From: Duganella sp. SG902
GTDB taxonomy: Bacteria; Pseudomonadota; Gammaproteobacteria; Burkholderiales; Burkholderiaceae_D
Assembly: GCF_013376005.1 (NCBI RefSeq)
Contig: NZ_JABMJK010000025.1
Span: 1-60,281 of the forward strand
Length of the DNA: 60,281 nt
Direction of reading: 5' to 3'
Shown here: positions 1 through 8,688 of the stretch, piece after piece
Numbering within the stretch: position 1 is the first letter of the stretch
Layout of the letters: each line of letters starts with the position of its first letter
Notes under the pieces: model-generated
Told to the model about the DNA's origin: nothing
What the model saw: only the letters and a program-made list of their open reading frames with translations
The model's database searches: none
Program-made: the position numbers and the translations under genes

Positions 1-2
1 CG

Positions 3-311
3 GCCGCCAAGCGCATCAGCCTGTCCACGGCCGGCGGCGCCAACATCACCATCGACGGCGGCAACATCACGGTGCAGTGCCCGGGGAAGTTGACCATTCA
101 TGCGGGTAAGAAGAACTTCAGTGGGCCGGACCGGATGGAGGCGGTGCTGCCGGTGTTGCCTAAATTGGAGAACAGCTGGGTGGAGATCAAGGCCGACTAC
201 GATGACGCCTGGAATACGCCATGGCCGCTGACCGGGCTCAAATTCAAGGTCGACAACAAGACGCTGGCGCAGGGCGTGCCTATCAATCAGGCCGCAGGAA
301 AGGGGCAATAA
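3..311 (+). CDS. vgrG: VgrG C-terminal fragment (T6SS spike), cut by window edge
   Basis: This is the 3' end of a gene that begins before the window; the frame is open from base 3. The visible residues include a TIDGGNITVQCPGKLTIHAGKK stretch, the repeated beta-strand pattern of the DUF2345 needle region found at the C-terminus of VgrG proteins. It aligns in style with the same part of the complete VgrG encoded at 9218-12160 (EGGNIEVHGPGTMTFKA). VgrG trimers tip the type VI secretion tube and carry effectors. The stop is followed after one base by the GTG of the next gene, so this VgrG probably carries the effector encoded next. The N-terminal spike domains cannot be seen. Confidence 0.8.
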   Translation, partial: AAKRISLSTAGGANITIDGGNITVQCPGKLTIHAGKKNFSGPDRMEAVLPVLPKLENSWVEIKADYDDAWNTPWPLTGLKFKVDNKTLAQGVPINQAAGKGQ

Positions 312-312
312 G

Positions 313-1536
313 GTGAGCGGATCGCCATCAGAAATCCGGCGCATGCAAGCGCCGAAGGACGGAGCAGTTATCGTCACAACGGAGACCAAGGTCACCGAAA
401 AGGAAATCAGCGAGGAGCGTGAAAGCATCGTGCTACGCCTGCACGCGGCTTATCTGAACCTCACTGACCAGATGGCGGAATTCCAAAGTCAATGGGATGA
501 AAACCCAACCCTGGCTTTTCTGACCAGCGCACGCGAAGGATGGAACGCCGGCGGGGCTGAGTGGTTAAGCGACCAGGCCGAGCTGTTCAAGGCCGAACTG
601 TGGACCGACCTCGGCGGCAAAGTACGCGACGCCGCCGGTACGGCCTATGATCGTCTCGCCAGCTACAGCAAGCGGCGTTACGATGAACTGCATAAGCAAC
701 TGAGCAAGCATATCGAGAACCCGGAAGACACCTTGTACAACTGGGCCTGGTGGCAAAAGGCGATTACCGATGAGGCGACGGAGCTGGGGCGCCAACAGAT
801 GCAAAAGCTCGACGATGCGCGACATGCCGTGCAGGATGTCGCCAACACGGTCATCGAGAGTGCCAATAAGGCGAGAAAAATCTATCAGCATCGCGATGCG
901 ATCCTGAACCTGCCCAGCCTGATCGCAAACGGTCAGCCGAAGCCGGTGCAGAATTTTGTCGATACGGTGTTGATGGATATCGATCCGGTGCTGGCCAAGT
1001 CGATCCGCAACGATCCGAATTTTGCGGTCGTGCTGGAAATCATTGCGGACCATGACAGCGCCTTGAGCTATCTCGCGTATGTCGGACTCATGATCGAAGC
1101 GATTCCGCCGAATTTCTACGCTTATGTCGCTGGCAAGGGCAGCGCCTACCTGATGATCGAGGTGGTCATGCTGGTGGTGAGCGCCTTGTTGAGCGCTGGC
1201 GCAGCTGTGGCGGCGCGCATCACCATGCTGATTGGCCGCTTCGCCGCCGCCAGTGTCAAGGTGGTCACGGCCAACCGCCGCATCAAGCGCGCCAAGGCCG
1301 CGATTGACGCGTTTCTCAGGATACTGCGCGACCTGTCGGACGCGGTGGACGATTTGCACAACCTGGGTGCAAAGCTATTACAGGCGCGCAGCAAGGGGCT
1401 GGTGGTACGCGGTAACACCAAGACCACGCTGGCGGCAAAGAGGACATCGATCAAACGGGATAAGAAGTGCCGGATCTGTGGCAGCACCACGCACACGACG
1501 CCACGTCGCCGGCCGGGGAATGTGGAATATGCGTAG
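313..1536 (+). CDS. T6SS effector-associated helical/membrane protein
   Basis: Predicted protein of 407 residues with a GTG start right after the VgrG stop and an AAAGGGG ribosome site upstream. Residues 30-200 are charged and helical. Residues about 251-265 and 278-308 are hydrophobic and could be one or two membrane segments. The tail is basic and holds C386-x-x-C389 followed by H394, a small possible metal knuckle. The arrangement (VgrG, helical protein with membrane segments, nuclease, immunity) is that of a type VI effector delivery or pre-toxin part, with the toxin domain in the next gene. I do not recognise the family by name. No catalytic motif is visible, so it may be a carrier or adaptor, or a pore-forming part. 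Confidence 0.6.
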   Translation: MSGSPSEIRRMQAPKDGAVIVTTETKVTEKEISEERESIVLRLHAAYLNLTDQMAEFQSQWDENPTLAFLTSAREGWNAGGAEWLSDQAELFKAELWTDLGGKVRDAAGTAYDRLASYSKRRYDELHKQLSKHIENPEDTLYNWAWWQKAITDEATELGRQQMQKLDDARHAVQDVANTVIESANKARKIYQHRDAILNLPSLIANGQPKPVQNFVDTVLMDIDPVLAKSIRNDPNFAVVLEIIADHDSALSYLAYVGLMIEAIPPNFYAYVAGKGSAYLMIEVVMLVVSALLSAGAAVAARITMLIGRFAAASVKVVTANRRIKRAKAAIDAFLRILRDLSDAVDDLHNLGAKLLQARSKGLVVRGNTKTTLAAKRTSIKRDKKCRICGSTTHTTPRRRPGNVEYA

Positions 1537-1568
1537 TTCGGGCATGCCTCATTTTAGAGTACATAGCA

Positions 1569-2252
1569 ATGACACTTAAACTTGGTAATTCTGCTAAAGA
1601 CAGCAAGTACCTCAAGCGCATCAAGGATGCTATCGAGGGAGACAAATCGCATCCACGCAATAATGGCGTCAAGATGCAGGCACATCATGCTATTTCAGCT
1701 GAAGGCATGAAGCGCTCAGGGCTAGGCAAAAAAATTGAAAAATTTGGTTACGATATCAATCTGCTACCCAACCTGGTGTTTATCCCGTGTACGTTGCAGG
1801 GCGCGTGCTATCTCGGCGTGCAGCCGCATCGCGGCAATCACACGGCAGTGATCAGTCAGGATGACTACGATGATGATCTGGAGCCTATGAGTTATCACGA
1901 CTTAATTAGCTTGCAAATCAAGGATCTTGGGCTACCGCTCGCAAAAGAATGTCAAGGGGCGGATGACAGCAGGGTGCATGAGATTCGGCGTAAGCTCGAT
2001 GGTCTCAGCAAATACATTATTACGTTGATACAAAAAAAACCGGCGGATGTACCATTGACCAACATCGCGGGACATTTCTCTCCGCGCAGTCCTATAGGAT
2101 GCGGGGGCGTCGATTCTGTTAGTGCCCACCATGGCTTGTCGAAGTGTGCAGTCGAACGGATGCACGCTGGAGGACGTCAAAGTGCAAAGCAGAAGGATGA
2201 AAATATCACCTATCGTTCAGATAGACCATATCAATTAAAGCCAGGGAACTAA
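1569..2252 (+). CDS. AHH-motif nuclease toxin (HNH/Endo VII superfamily)
   Basis: Predicted nuclease of 227 residues. The AHH signature lies at residues 38-40 (QAHHAIS), followed by a GYDIN..LPNLVFIP segment and an HRGNH motif at 87-91. This order matches the AHH family of HNH/Endonuclease VII toxins, in which the histidines bind metal and attack nucleic acid. The open frame extends back to 1467, but that part is out of frame with, and unlike, the preceding protein, so I take the ATG at 1569; its ribosome site is weak. It lies 32 bases after the pre-toxin gene and one base before the first immunity gene. Tail residues resemble no domain I know. A toxin role is inferred from family and context. 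Confidence 0.72.
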   Translation: MTLKLGNSAKDSKYLKRIKDAIEGDKSHPRNNGVKMQAHHAISAEGMKRSGLGKKIEKFGYDINLLPNLVFIPCTLQGACYLGVQPHRGNHTAVISQDDYDDDLEPMSYHDLISLQIKDLGLPLAKECQGADDSRVHEIRRKLDGLSKYIITLIQKKPADVPLTNIAGHFSPRSPIGCGGVDSVSAHHGLSKCAVERMHAGGRQSAKQKDENITYRSDRPYQLKPGN

Positions 2253-2253
2253 G

Positions 2254-2865
2254 ATGCACAGTTACGACCAAGAATACTTCTTCATCAAAAAGAAGAAAGA
2301 CGATCGCCTGCCGTCCTTGACACCAGACGAAAATACGGTGGATCGTAATTATTCTTTTGAGCCACAGCCAGATGGTTCCGCACCATTCATGTTCTTTGAT
2401 GGCGGTGCCGATTACGCTCGGAAGTTAGGGATTGTGCCGCTCAGGGAGTTACCTGAAATCTTGTTTGATGGCTCTAATCTACTGGTCCGAAACCGTATCC
2501 GCGATGCTTTAGTCGCATTGGATTTGCCAGGAGTACACATTCACCCAGCCGTATTTGTCGACGCATATAAAAACTGGCACGAAGACTACTGGTTTTTGGC
2601 ATTTCCTGAACGTCTCGATTGTTGGGACCGACAATTGTCTGACTTTGAGGATGAGCCTGTGGAACTAGGTGGCTTCAAACTGCACGGCGTTTATACCTAT
2701 GCTCTCGATGCATCAGTGCTCGACAAGATTCCCTTAAATCAGCGGCTCTTATTCAAGATGGGGGGGACGTTGGAGGCATACATCGTATGCCACCAAGATA
2801 TCGCGGCCATTTTCCGTGGCAATGGTGACAGTGGCGCCACGCTTATGAGCATTCCAGATCATTGA
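2254..2865 (+). CDS. Immunity protein, copy 1 (Imm11/DUF1629 or Imm43-like)
   Basis: Intact gene for a 203-residue cytoplasmic protein. The central block (LFDGSNLLVRNRIRDAL, then HEDYWFLAFPERLDCWDR, a LLFKMGG segment and a C-terminal IFRGNG) follows the pattern of DUF1629/Imm11-type immunity proteins; Imm43 is an alternative. An AHH nuclease with a DUF1629-type partner is known from Myxococcus xanthus (MXAN_0050/MXAN_0049, from memory), which supports pairing with the toxin just upstream. The gene starts one base after the toxin stop, so the two are co-translated. It founds a tandem array of related genes up to 5071. Family assignment rests on motif resemblance only. Confidence 0.68.
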   Translation: MHSYDQEYFFIKKKKDDRLPSLTPDENTVDRNYSFEPQPDGSAPFMFFDGGADYARKLGIVPLRELPEILFDGSNLLVRNRIRDALVALDLPGVHIHPAVFVDAYKNWHEDYWFLAFPERLDCWDRQLSDFEDEPVELGGFKLHGVYTYALDASVLDKIPLNQRLLFKMGGTLEAYIVCHQDIAAIFRGNGDSGATLMSIPDH

Positions 2866-2931
2866 AGCTCAATATGGACATCATTTCGATGATCCAATAC
2901 AAGCCATCTGCGGCCCAGTAAGATCAGCAAC

Positions 2932-3534
2932 ATGGACAATGAATATTATTTCATCAGAAAGCCAGATGACGATCGCCTTCCGTTTCTCGTACCCGATGAA
3001 AATACTGAAGATCGCTGTTTTCGCTTTGAACCTCAGCCACAAGGCTCTCCGCCATTGGTCTTTCACAATGGCTGGAGGGATCTGCAAAGGAAAAACAAAA
3101 TCGTCGGTGTGACGCCGGACATACTTTTCGCAGGTGCTGACTTGGTTGTTCGAGATGCCATAAGGGAGCGCCTGCTTGAACACCGGATTCCGTCCATGCA
3201 TATGCACCCCGTTGTTTACATTGATAACGCAGGGCAATGGCACGAAGATTTTTGGTATTTGACTTTCGCTGACCGGTTTGACTGCTGGGACCGTACAACT
3301 TCTGAGTTTGACGAGGAAAGTCCGCCAATCCGGCTCGGCGGCTTTCAGCTCCAAGAGGTGTACACATATTGCCTGGACGAGGAATTGATGCGACAGACTC
3401 CTTTGGATAATAGGCGGCTGTTCAAAATGGGCGGAGATCTCAATGCTTTCGTGGTTTGCCATTCCAGCCTGAGCCACATATTTAGAGGGAACGGCACTAG
3501 TGGCGCTAGTTTGATGGCCATAGCCGATTATTGA
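2932..3534 (+). CDS. Immunity protein, copy 2 (diverged paralogue)
   Basis: Intact 200-residue paralogue of the preceding gene. It keeps the YYFIRKPDDDRLPFL start, the DILFAGADLVVRDAI core, the HEDFWYLTFADRFDCWDR block and the terminal IFRGNGTSGAS, but it lacks the MFFDGGADYARK stretch of the others (it reads VFHNGWRDLQRK) and differs throughout. It is therefore an older duplicate than copies 3 and 4, which resemble copy 1. Such arrays of variant immunity genes behind one toxin are usual at polymorphic-toxin loci, where extra copies can protect against related toxins of neighbours. It probably shares the transcript of copy 1, 66 bases upstream. Confidence 0.66.
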   Translation: MDNEYYFIRKPDDDRLPFLVPDENTEDRCFRFEPQPQGSPPLVFHNGWRDLQRKNKIVGVTPDILFAGADLVVRDAIRERLLEHRIPSMHMHPVVYIDNAGQWHEDFWYLTFADRFDCWDRTTSEFDEESPPIRLGGFQLQEVYTYCLDEELMRQTPLDNRRLFKMGGDLNAFVVCHSSLSHIFRGNGTSGASLMAIADY

Positions 3535-3553
3535 CCACCTTACTCGGGCTTTC

Positions 3554-3803
3554 ATGAGGACTGACCAACCCAAATCTCGGGATAGCTGTCTGAGCAGCAT
3601 GAATACAAGATGACGTTGAACGGATTTGCAGAGAAAAAGACTCGTTGGATGAAGAATTGATACGGCAGCCAGCCTTAAAGAATAGGTCTCTATTTAAGAT
3701 GGGTGGGGATCTTAATGCTTTTGTAGTTTGCCATTTCAGCCCGCTCACATATTTGGGTGGATGGCAATAGTGGGCTACTTTGATTGCCATCGCCCACTAT
3801 TGA
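3554..3803 (+). pseudogene. Decayed remnant of an immunity gene
   Basis: After copy 2 the spacer and first codons of another copy are recognisable (ATGAGGACTGAC at 3554, cf. ATGAAGACGGAC of copy 3). The middle of the gene is missing and the 3' part resumes near 3640. There, frame translation gives LDEELIRQPALKNRSLFKMG and then DLNAFVVCH, which closely matches the end of copy 2, followed by an early stop within a shortened tail. It ends at the TGA of 3801-3803, which belongs to the direct repeat described separately. It can no longer encode an immunity protein and marks an internal deletion between copies. Confidence 0.7.
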
Positions 3804-4466
3804 TCACCTTATTTGGATTTTATGAAGACGGACTACGATCAGCAATACTACTTTGTCAAAATGGCGGATGATGACCGGTTGCCTTCCTTGACTGCCGATG
3901 AGGAGACGGTGGATCGTCATTATTCTTTTGAGCCACAGCCTGTAGGATCTGCACCCTTGATGTTTTTTGATGGGGGGGGCGGATTACGCTCGTAAGCTGG
4001 GCATCGTACCACTCAGGGAATTGCCGGACATATTGTTTGACGGCGCTGATCTGCTGGTCCGCAACCATATCCGCGATGCGTTGATCGCGCTGGACTTGCC
4101 TGGTTTGCACATTCACCCAGCAGTGATCATCGACGCTTACAAAAACTGGCACGAAGACTATTGGTTCTTAGCGTTTCCTGAACGTTTAGATTGCTGGCAC
4201 CGGGAATTGTCTTCTTTTGAAGAAGAACCGATCAGGCTTGGTGGTTTCACGCTGCACAGCGTTTACACCTATGCTTTGGATGCCGTAGTGCTGGACAAGA
4301 TTCCGTTGAGTCAACGGCTATTGTTTAAGATGGGGAGCACGCAGGACGGATTTATCGTGTGCCACCAAGATATAGCGGCCATATTCCGCGGCAACGGCGA
4401 CAGTGGCGCTAAGCTTGTGGGTATTCCAGATCATTGATCACCTTATTTGGATTTTATGAAGACGGA
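3801..4466. repeat. 32-bp direct repeat flanking immunity copy 3
   Basis: Positions 3801-3832 and 4435-4466 are identical and span stop codon, short spacer and start codon of consecutive immunity copies (TGATCACCTTATTTGG and on, through ATGAAGACGGA). A diverged version is at 3532-3565. The repeats show that copies 3 and 4 arose by tandem duplication of a gene-plus-spacer unit, and they offer homology for gain or loss of copies. Confidence 0.8.
3822..4437 (+). pseudogene. Immunity gene copy 3, frameshifted at an 8-G run
   Basis: Starts at ATG 3822 and reads as a copy-1-like protein (DYDQQYYFVKMADDDRLPSL) until the MFFDGG codons. A run of eight G at 3972-3979 then shifts the frame and the protein ends at 3995. 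The rest of the gene is intact in the next frame up to 4437 (ADYARKLGIVPLRELPDILF and on). Removing one G restores a full-length protein of about 204 residues. This could be a fixed pseudogene, a slippage-switched gene, or a homopolymer sequencing error. The downstream part shows no further stops, so the lesion is recent or reversible. Confidence 0.72.
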
Positions 4467-5071
4467 TTACGATCGGCAATACTACTTTGTCCGGAAGGCG
4501 GATGACGACCGGTTGCCTTCCTTGACTGCCGATGAGGATACGGTGGAGCGCCACTATTCGTTCGAGCCACAGCCGGCGGGATCGGCGCCGTGCGTGTTTT
4601 TTTGATGGCGGTGCTGATTACGCTCGCAAGCTGGGTATCGCGCCGCTCAAGGAGTTGCCGGACATATTGTTTGACGGTGCTGATCTGTTGGTCCGCAGCC
4701 ATATATGCGAAGCATTGGTCGCACTGGACCTTCCAGCTCTGTACCTGCACCTGGCGGTCTTCATCGACGCTTACAAAAACTGCCACGAAGACTACTGGTT
4801 CCTGACGTTTCCGGAACGCTTTGATTGCTGGGATCGAGAGAAATCCGATTTTGAAGATGAGCCGGTGGAACTTGGCGGCTTCCGACTATACGGCGTCTAT
4901 ACCTACGCTTTGGATGCGGCGGTGCTCGACAATATCCCATTAAATCAGAGATTGCTGTTCAAGATGGGTGGTGTACTGGGCGCATACATTGTCTGCCATC
5001 AGGATATTGCTGCCATCTTCCGTGGTGATGGTGAAAGCGGCGCCAGACTGGTTAGCATTCCAGATTACTAA
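4456..5071 (+). pseudogene. Immunity gene copy 4, frameshifted at a 7-T run
   Basis: Starts at ATG 4456 and is colinear with copies 1 and 3 until the codons for VFFDGG, where a run of seven T at 4597-4603 adds one base and creates TGA straight after. With six T the frame continues through ADYARKLGIAPLKELPDILF to the stop at 5071. The lesion is only a few codons from the equivalent position of the copy 3 lesion. Downstream codons are well preserved. The same alternatives apply as for copy 3: pseudogene, slippage switch or sequencing error. Confidence 0.72.
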
Positions 5072-5144
5072 ACGATGAAAGAGATGCGCTTCAAGACGAC
5101 TGCCGCAGCCAAGGATATGGCGCGTTACGGGACTAACGTCAACC

Positions 5145-5669
5145 TCATTGATTTTGACTGGCGCGCTTTCGCGCAAGGCGAATGCCATCCGCAGCTTTCG
5201 TGCCTGGCTTTTTGTTGCCGTCTTCGCCGGCCACGGATTCGTTGAGCTGGGTGTCGGCGACGTAGTCGCCGGTTTGGCTTTTGTAGACGTAGAAGAATTG
5301 CTCGTAGCTCTCGTTGCGGGTGTCGCGGTCGGTATAGGTGAGGACGAGGTAGTCTCTGCCTGCCAGCTTGAACGCGGCCACGTCGTTGATCCCGGCGCAG
5401 TGCGGATATTGCTCTCCGGGCTCGGTCGACAAGATGTCGATGAACTTGGGCGCGCTGGCGTTGCCGGCCAGTAGTCCGCAACTCGGGACGTTGGCGTCTT
5501 TGGCGTAGTAGGTCAGCGGTGCGATATCGTTGGTCGGCATCGTGAGCCGGGCTTTGCTGTCGTATGCGCTCCAGCCGCGCTGCGCCAGGTATTTAGCTAC
5601 GTCGGGGCCGCTCGTGGCGCTGGCGTTGTTCAGCGCCAGCAGGCTAATCAGCAAGCAGATTTTTTTCAT
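5145..5669 (-). CDS. Secreted protein of a T6SS operon, candidate immunity
   Basis: Predicted 174-residue protein with a clear Sec signal peptide (MKKICLLISLLALNNASATS). The mature part has a cysteine pair (C63 and a later PHCAG) and a GRDYLVLTYTDRDTRNE segment; I recognise no family. It is the last gene of the minus-strand operon from vgrG at 12160, and its start overlaps the lipoprotein stop by one base. Being periplasmic, small and just downstream of a peptidoglycan-hydrolase-like effector, it could be an immunity protein or a helper. It converges on the immunity array across a 73-base gap. Confidence 0.55.
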   Translation of the reverse strand: MKKICLLISLLALNNASATSGPDVAKYLAQRGWSAYDSKARLTMPTNDIAPLTYYAKDANVPSCGLLAGNASAPKFIDILSTEPGEQYPHCAGINDVAAFKLAGRDYLVLTYTDRDTRNESYEQFFYVYKSQTGDYVADTQLNESVAGEDGNKKPGTKAADGIRLARKRASQNQ

Positions 5670-6169
5670 CAGCGGTCCAGCTGTGATGACTTGGCAAGTT
5701 CCAGATCGTTGTTGTCGTAGTACAGCGATTCAACCAGCCACCCGGTCTTTTTATCGTAGACGAAATTGTAGTCTTCGATGCGGGTCGGGACATTGAAGCG
5801 ACATTTGCTGCTGTTGAACTCAGGCTGCGGGATGTACTCGTTGCCGGTGGTTTTTTTCATCGCGGTCAGCATGGCAATTTCGGTATCGGCGGGACCGCGC
5901 TGGAATAGTTCGACGTAGTTTTTGATGAACACCGGCCGGGTAATTTTCATCGGCTTCATCCCGTCCATCGGCGGCAGCAGTTGTACCGGGAATTTGTAGT
6001 AGCGTGCGACTTGTTCGGGCTGGCCGGCCAGGGTGGCGGCGCGGAACGATTGCCAGGTAGAGCGCAGCAGCGCCGGATCGGGCGCGCTGCATGGCTCGGC
6101 GCCGGCCGGCGAGTTCAGGCATCCTGCCAGGCTCATAGCGCACAGCGCCAACATCAGGGACTGCTTCAT
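5669..6169 (-). CDS. Lipoprotein, likely periplasmic immunity protein
   Basis: Predicted 166-residue lipoprotein. The N-terminus carries a lipobox, SLAGC, with the lipidated cysteine at residue 17. The mature part starts with a helix (STWQSFRAATLAGQPEQVARYY) and continues with mixed strands, in the style of NTF2-like folds, which is an inference. Its ATG overlaps the stop of the effector gene by four bases (ATGA), so the two are translationally coupled, as for effector-immunity pairs whose effector acts in the periplasm. No specific family is recognised. It is the strongest immunity candidate for the 840-residue effector. Confidence 0.6.
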   Translation of the reverse strand: MKQSLMLALCAMSLAGCLNSPAGAEPCSAPDPALLRSTWQSFRAATLAGQPEQVARYYKFPVQLLPPMDGMKPMKITRPVFIKNYVELFQRGPADTEIAMLTAMKKTTGNEYIPQPEFNSSKCRFNVPTRIEDYNFVYDKKTGWLVESLYYDNNDLELAKSSQLDR

Positions 6170-8688
6170 TTACGTTTTTCCTTTTCGGTAGGCCAGCGGT
6201 ACGATACCAGATGCAGGGCTGGGTCGTCGGCCGGGTCGACGGTCCAGCCTGCAAAGTCCCTGACCATGCGCGAGAAGTTGCCGCTGAGGAGGCGTACCAC
6301 CTTCACCTTTCTGAATTTCTTTTTGGTTTTCTTGGTGATGGTGCCGTCTTTGCCTTTGACTTCGACTTCCTCGACGCCATCCTCGACATTTTTTTCTGTC
6401 GTGCCGGTGTAGAAACCAACATGGTATTCCGGTTTGGCGGAGCGGGTGACAACGGTGATGGCGCCGTAGCGCGGCTCGCTCAGCTGCTCGCCCCAATTCT
6501 TCCACGACTCGGCCAGCGCGTTGTCGGTGCCTATGTAGCCAGCCTGTTCCATACACCAGTTGGTGAAGGACGAACACCATGCCGTGCCATCGTCACGCGC
6601 TGCATCGCGATCCAGCGTGGTGGTTTGCAGATATTTGACGATGTCCGGGTTATTGAAGCGTTGCTCGATCTTCAGCATTTCGGCGTCGGCATCGGCATAG
6701 GCTTTTTGCTGGCTGGCGATGGTGGCCTGCAGTTCTGCCACTTTGCTGGCGTCCGCCGGTTTCTTTTTCTGCTCGATGCCCAGCTGCTTTTGCGCGGCTT
6801 TTTCCGCTTTTTGGGCAGCATCGCGCGCGGCGCGTTGCGCTTTCCACTCAGGGTTGGTCTTGTGGCTATCCCGGTTTTCGATGACTTTCTCCGCGCCTTC
6901 CTTGCCTTGCTCCTTGAGAGCGAACGGCATCCACGGCGCATCGGTGCTGGCCTCAACGGGTTTGACGGCTGGCTGTTCGGCAGTCTGGACTTTCTCTTCG
7001 ACCTTGAGCTTCTTAGTGTCCTTGTTGGGCAGGCTGCTGCCGATCACCTGTTGGCGCGCCGGGCCGGGCGCGCTGGTGGGCGTGCTCAGCGGCGTTTCCG
7101 GGAATTTCGGCCGCGTGTAGAACTGCTTCACGTAGGCAAACGAGGTCATGTAGACGGCGTTCCAGCCGAGATCTTTTTTCACGGCCGCGATGATGTCTTC
7201 AAAGGTGATTTCGCGGCTCGGCGTGGGCTTGGGCGCGGCTTTGTCTTTCGCGGCCTGGGCGGCGGCGTCGAAGACGTTGGTCGGGGCTGGCGGTTTGGCC
7301 GGCGGCGCTGGCTTGGGTGCAGGCTTCGGCGCCGGCGCGGGGGCGGCGGCAGGGGCTGGCATCGGCGCTGGTTCTGCCGCAGGCGCCGCGCCGCCGGTGT
7401 TTTCGGGCGTGGGCTTCCAGCCGTTGTCGGGCGCGGGGAAGGCTTGGGCGATCTGTTCGCCGTCGTGGGTCTGCAGGACGTGCTGGTTGCCGTCTTCCGG
7501 CATGCCTTCCTTGCTGACGGCGTCGTTATAGGCTTCGACGTCGATGCGCGGGATCAGGATCACCACCGGCTCTTGCGACTCGGAGCTGATCTCGGGCACT
7601 TTGCCGTCGGCGCCGGTGGTCACTTCTTTGGCGCTGACTTCCCATTCGATGCCCTCGTCGGCAGGAGCGGGAGCGCCGTCGGCTGGGGCGTTCGCGACCG
7701 GCACGGATGCGGTGTCGGCGCCGGGCGCGGCGGCGGGCTGGGCAGGCGTTGCCGCCGGCGATGCGTCACCATCTACATTGGCGGGCGCGGACGGAGATGC
7801 GATCGGGCCGGCCTCGGCCGACGATGCGGATGCAGAGGTGGCAGCTGCTGGCTCCGCGGATGGCGCTGACTGCGGCGAGTTCCAGGCGGGCACGGCGGAC
7901 GGCGCCGGTGCTGGCGTCGCCTCAGCTTCCGGCGACGGTGCAGGGGCTGGCGCGGGAGGCTTGACTGTCGGCTTTGCCGGTGCGGTCGCGGCTGGCGGCT
8001 TGGCAGGGCCTGCCGGCTTGGGCGTCTTGGTCACGACAATGACCTTGCGGCTGCCCATCGGCTTGCCCATGATGTCGTTCAGCTGCACCACCAGTCCGTG
8101 CGAGGCATTGAGGATGGCTTCAATCCGGTCCGCCTCGTCCACCACGGTCTTCGAGTCCGGATAGCGCTTGTTCTGCTCCAGCTCGGAAAACTCCTTGGGA
8201 TGCCAGGTTTCTTTCTTGCGCTTGCCGTTCCCGACCGGGACCATCTCGCGGTTGCGGGTCGAAAACTCGCCATAGTGGTAGCGGTAATAAATCAGCGGTT
8301 CAAACTTGCCGGCCGCCGAGCCGTAATCCTTGATGGTCTCGGCCTTGAGGTCGCGGAAGTAGCCCAGTCCGGCCTTGATGCTGGAGCGCGCGTCGAAGCG
8401 GTTGCTGTCGTTGACGCCGTAGGTGGCCGCCGTCTTGTCGATCACCTGCGCGATGCCGGAGGCGGTCCCGTTCGGATTGGCCGCATCCGGGTTGAACGAC
8501 GACTCGCGCTTGGCGATGGCGATGTAATAGGCCAGGTCGCGGTTGTTGAAGCCCATCTTGCGGGCCTCTTCAATGATGATGTCGATGACTTTCTGCTGCA
8601 CCTCGGGCGGCACCTCGAAGCCGCGCCGGCCGGTGCCGGACAGCGGCTTGCTCTTGTCGATCGGCTCGTTGAAATGGGTATCGGTCAT
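6166..8688 (-). CDS. T6SS effector: lytic-transglycosylase plus NlpC/P60-like domains
   Basis: Predicted 840-residue protein in three parts. Residues 25-170 look like a lysozyme-fold transglycosylase (AKRESSFNP with E62 as likely catalytic acid, then GTASGIAQV). Residues about 225-540 are a Pro/Ala-rich linker. The end (about 680-840) has DGTAWCSSFTNWC and EYHVGFYTG, the Cys-His pattern of TIGR02594/NlpC-P60-type peptidoglycan peptidases or amidases (C705, H756). There is no signal peptide, which fits delivery by VgrG rather than Sec. It is coupled by ATGA overlaps to the genes on both sides. Likely role: cutting both glycan and peptide bonds of the murein of rival cells. Catalysis is inferred from motifs. 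Confidence 0.75.
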   Translation of the reverse strand: MTDTHFNEPIDKSKPLSGTGRRGFEVPPEVQQKVIDIIIEEARKMGFNNRDLAYYIAIAKRESSFNPDAANPNGTASGIAQVIDKTAATYGVNDSNRFDARSSIKAGLGYFRDLKAETIKDYGSAAGKFEPLIYYRYHYGEFSTRNREMVPVGNGKRKKETWHPKEFSELEQNKRYPDSKTVVDEADRIEAILNASHGLVVQLNDIMGKPMGSRKVIVVTKTPKPAGPAKPPAATAPAKPTVKPPAPAPAPSPEAEATPAPAPSAVPAWNSPQSAPSAEPAAATSASASSAEAGPIASPSAPANVDGDASPAATPAQPAAAPGADTASVPVANAPADGAPAPADEGIEWEVSAKEVTTGADGKVPEISSESQEPVVILIPRIDVEAYNDAVSKEGMPEDGNQHVLQTHDGEQIAQAFPAPDNGWKPTPENTGGAAPAAEPAPMPAPAAAPAPAPKPAPKPAPPAKPPAPTNVFDAAAQAAKDKAAPKPTPSREITFEDIIAAVKKDLGWNAVYMTSFAYVKQFYTRPKFPETPLSTPTSAPGPARQQVIGSSLPNKDTKKLKVEEKVQTAEQPAVKPVEASTDAPWMPFALKEQGKEGAEKVIENRDSHKTNPEWKAQRAARDAAQKAEKAAQKQLGIEQKKKPADASKVAELQATIASQQKAYADADAEMLKIEQRFNNPDIVKYLQTTTLDRDAARDDGTAWCSSFTNWCMEQAGYIGTDNALAESWKNWGEQLSEPRYGAITVVTRSAKPEYHVGFYTGTTEKNVEDGVEEVEVKGKDGTITKKTKKKFRKVKVVRLLSGNFSRMVRDFAGWTVDPADDPALHLVSYRWPTEKEKRK

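Noticed and set aside
1451..1568. Frameshift joining the 407-residue protein and the AHH nuclease
   Set aside because: The sequence before ATG 1569 in the nuclease frame is not protein-like and the upstream protein ends with a plausible tail; a natural split is simpler.
6211..7869. Long plus-strand frame opposite the effector gene
   Set aside because: It is antisense to a clear effector gene, is full of Gly/Arg/Val/Phe from GC-rich codons and resembles no protein.
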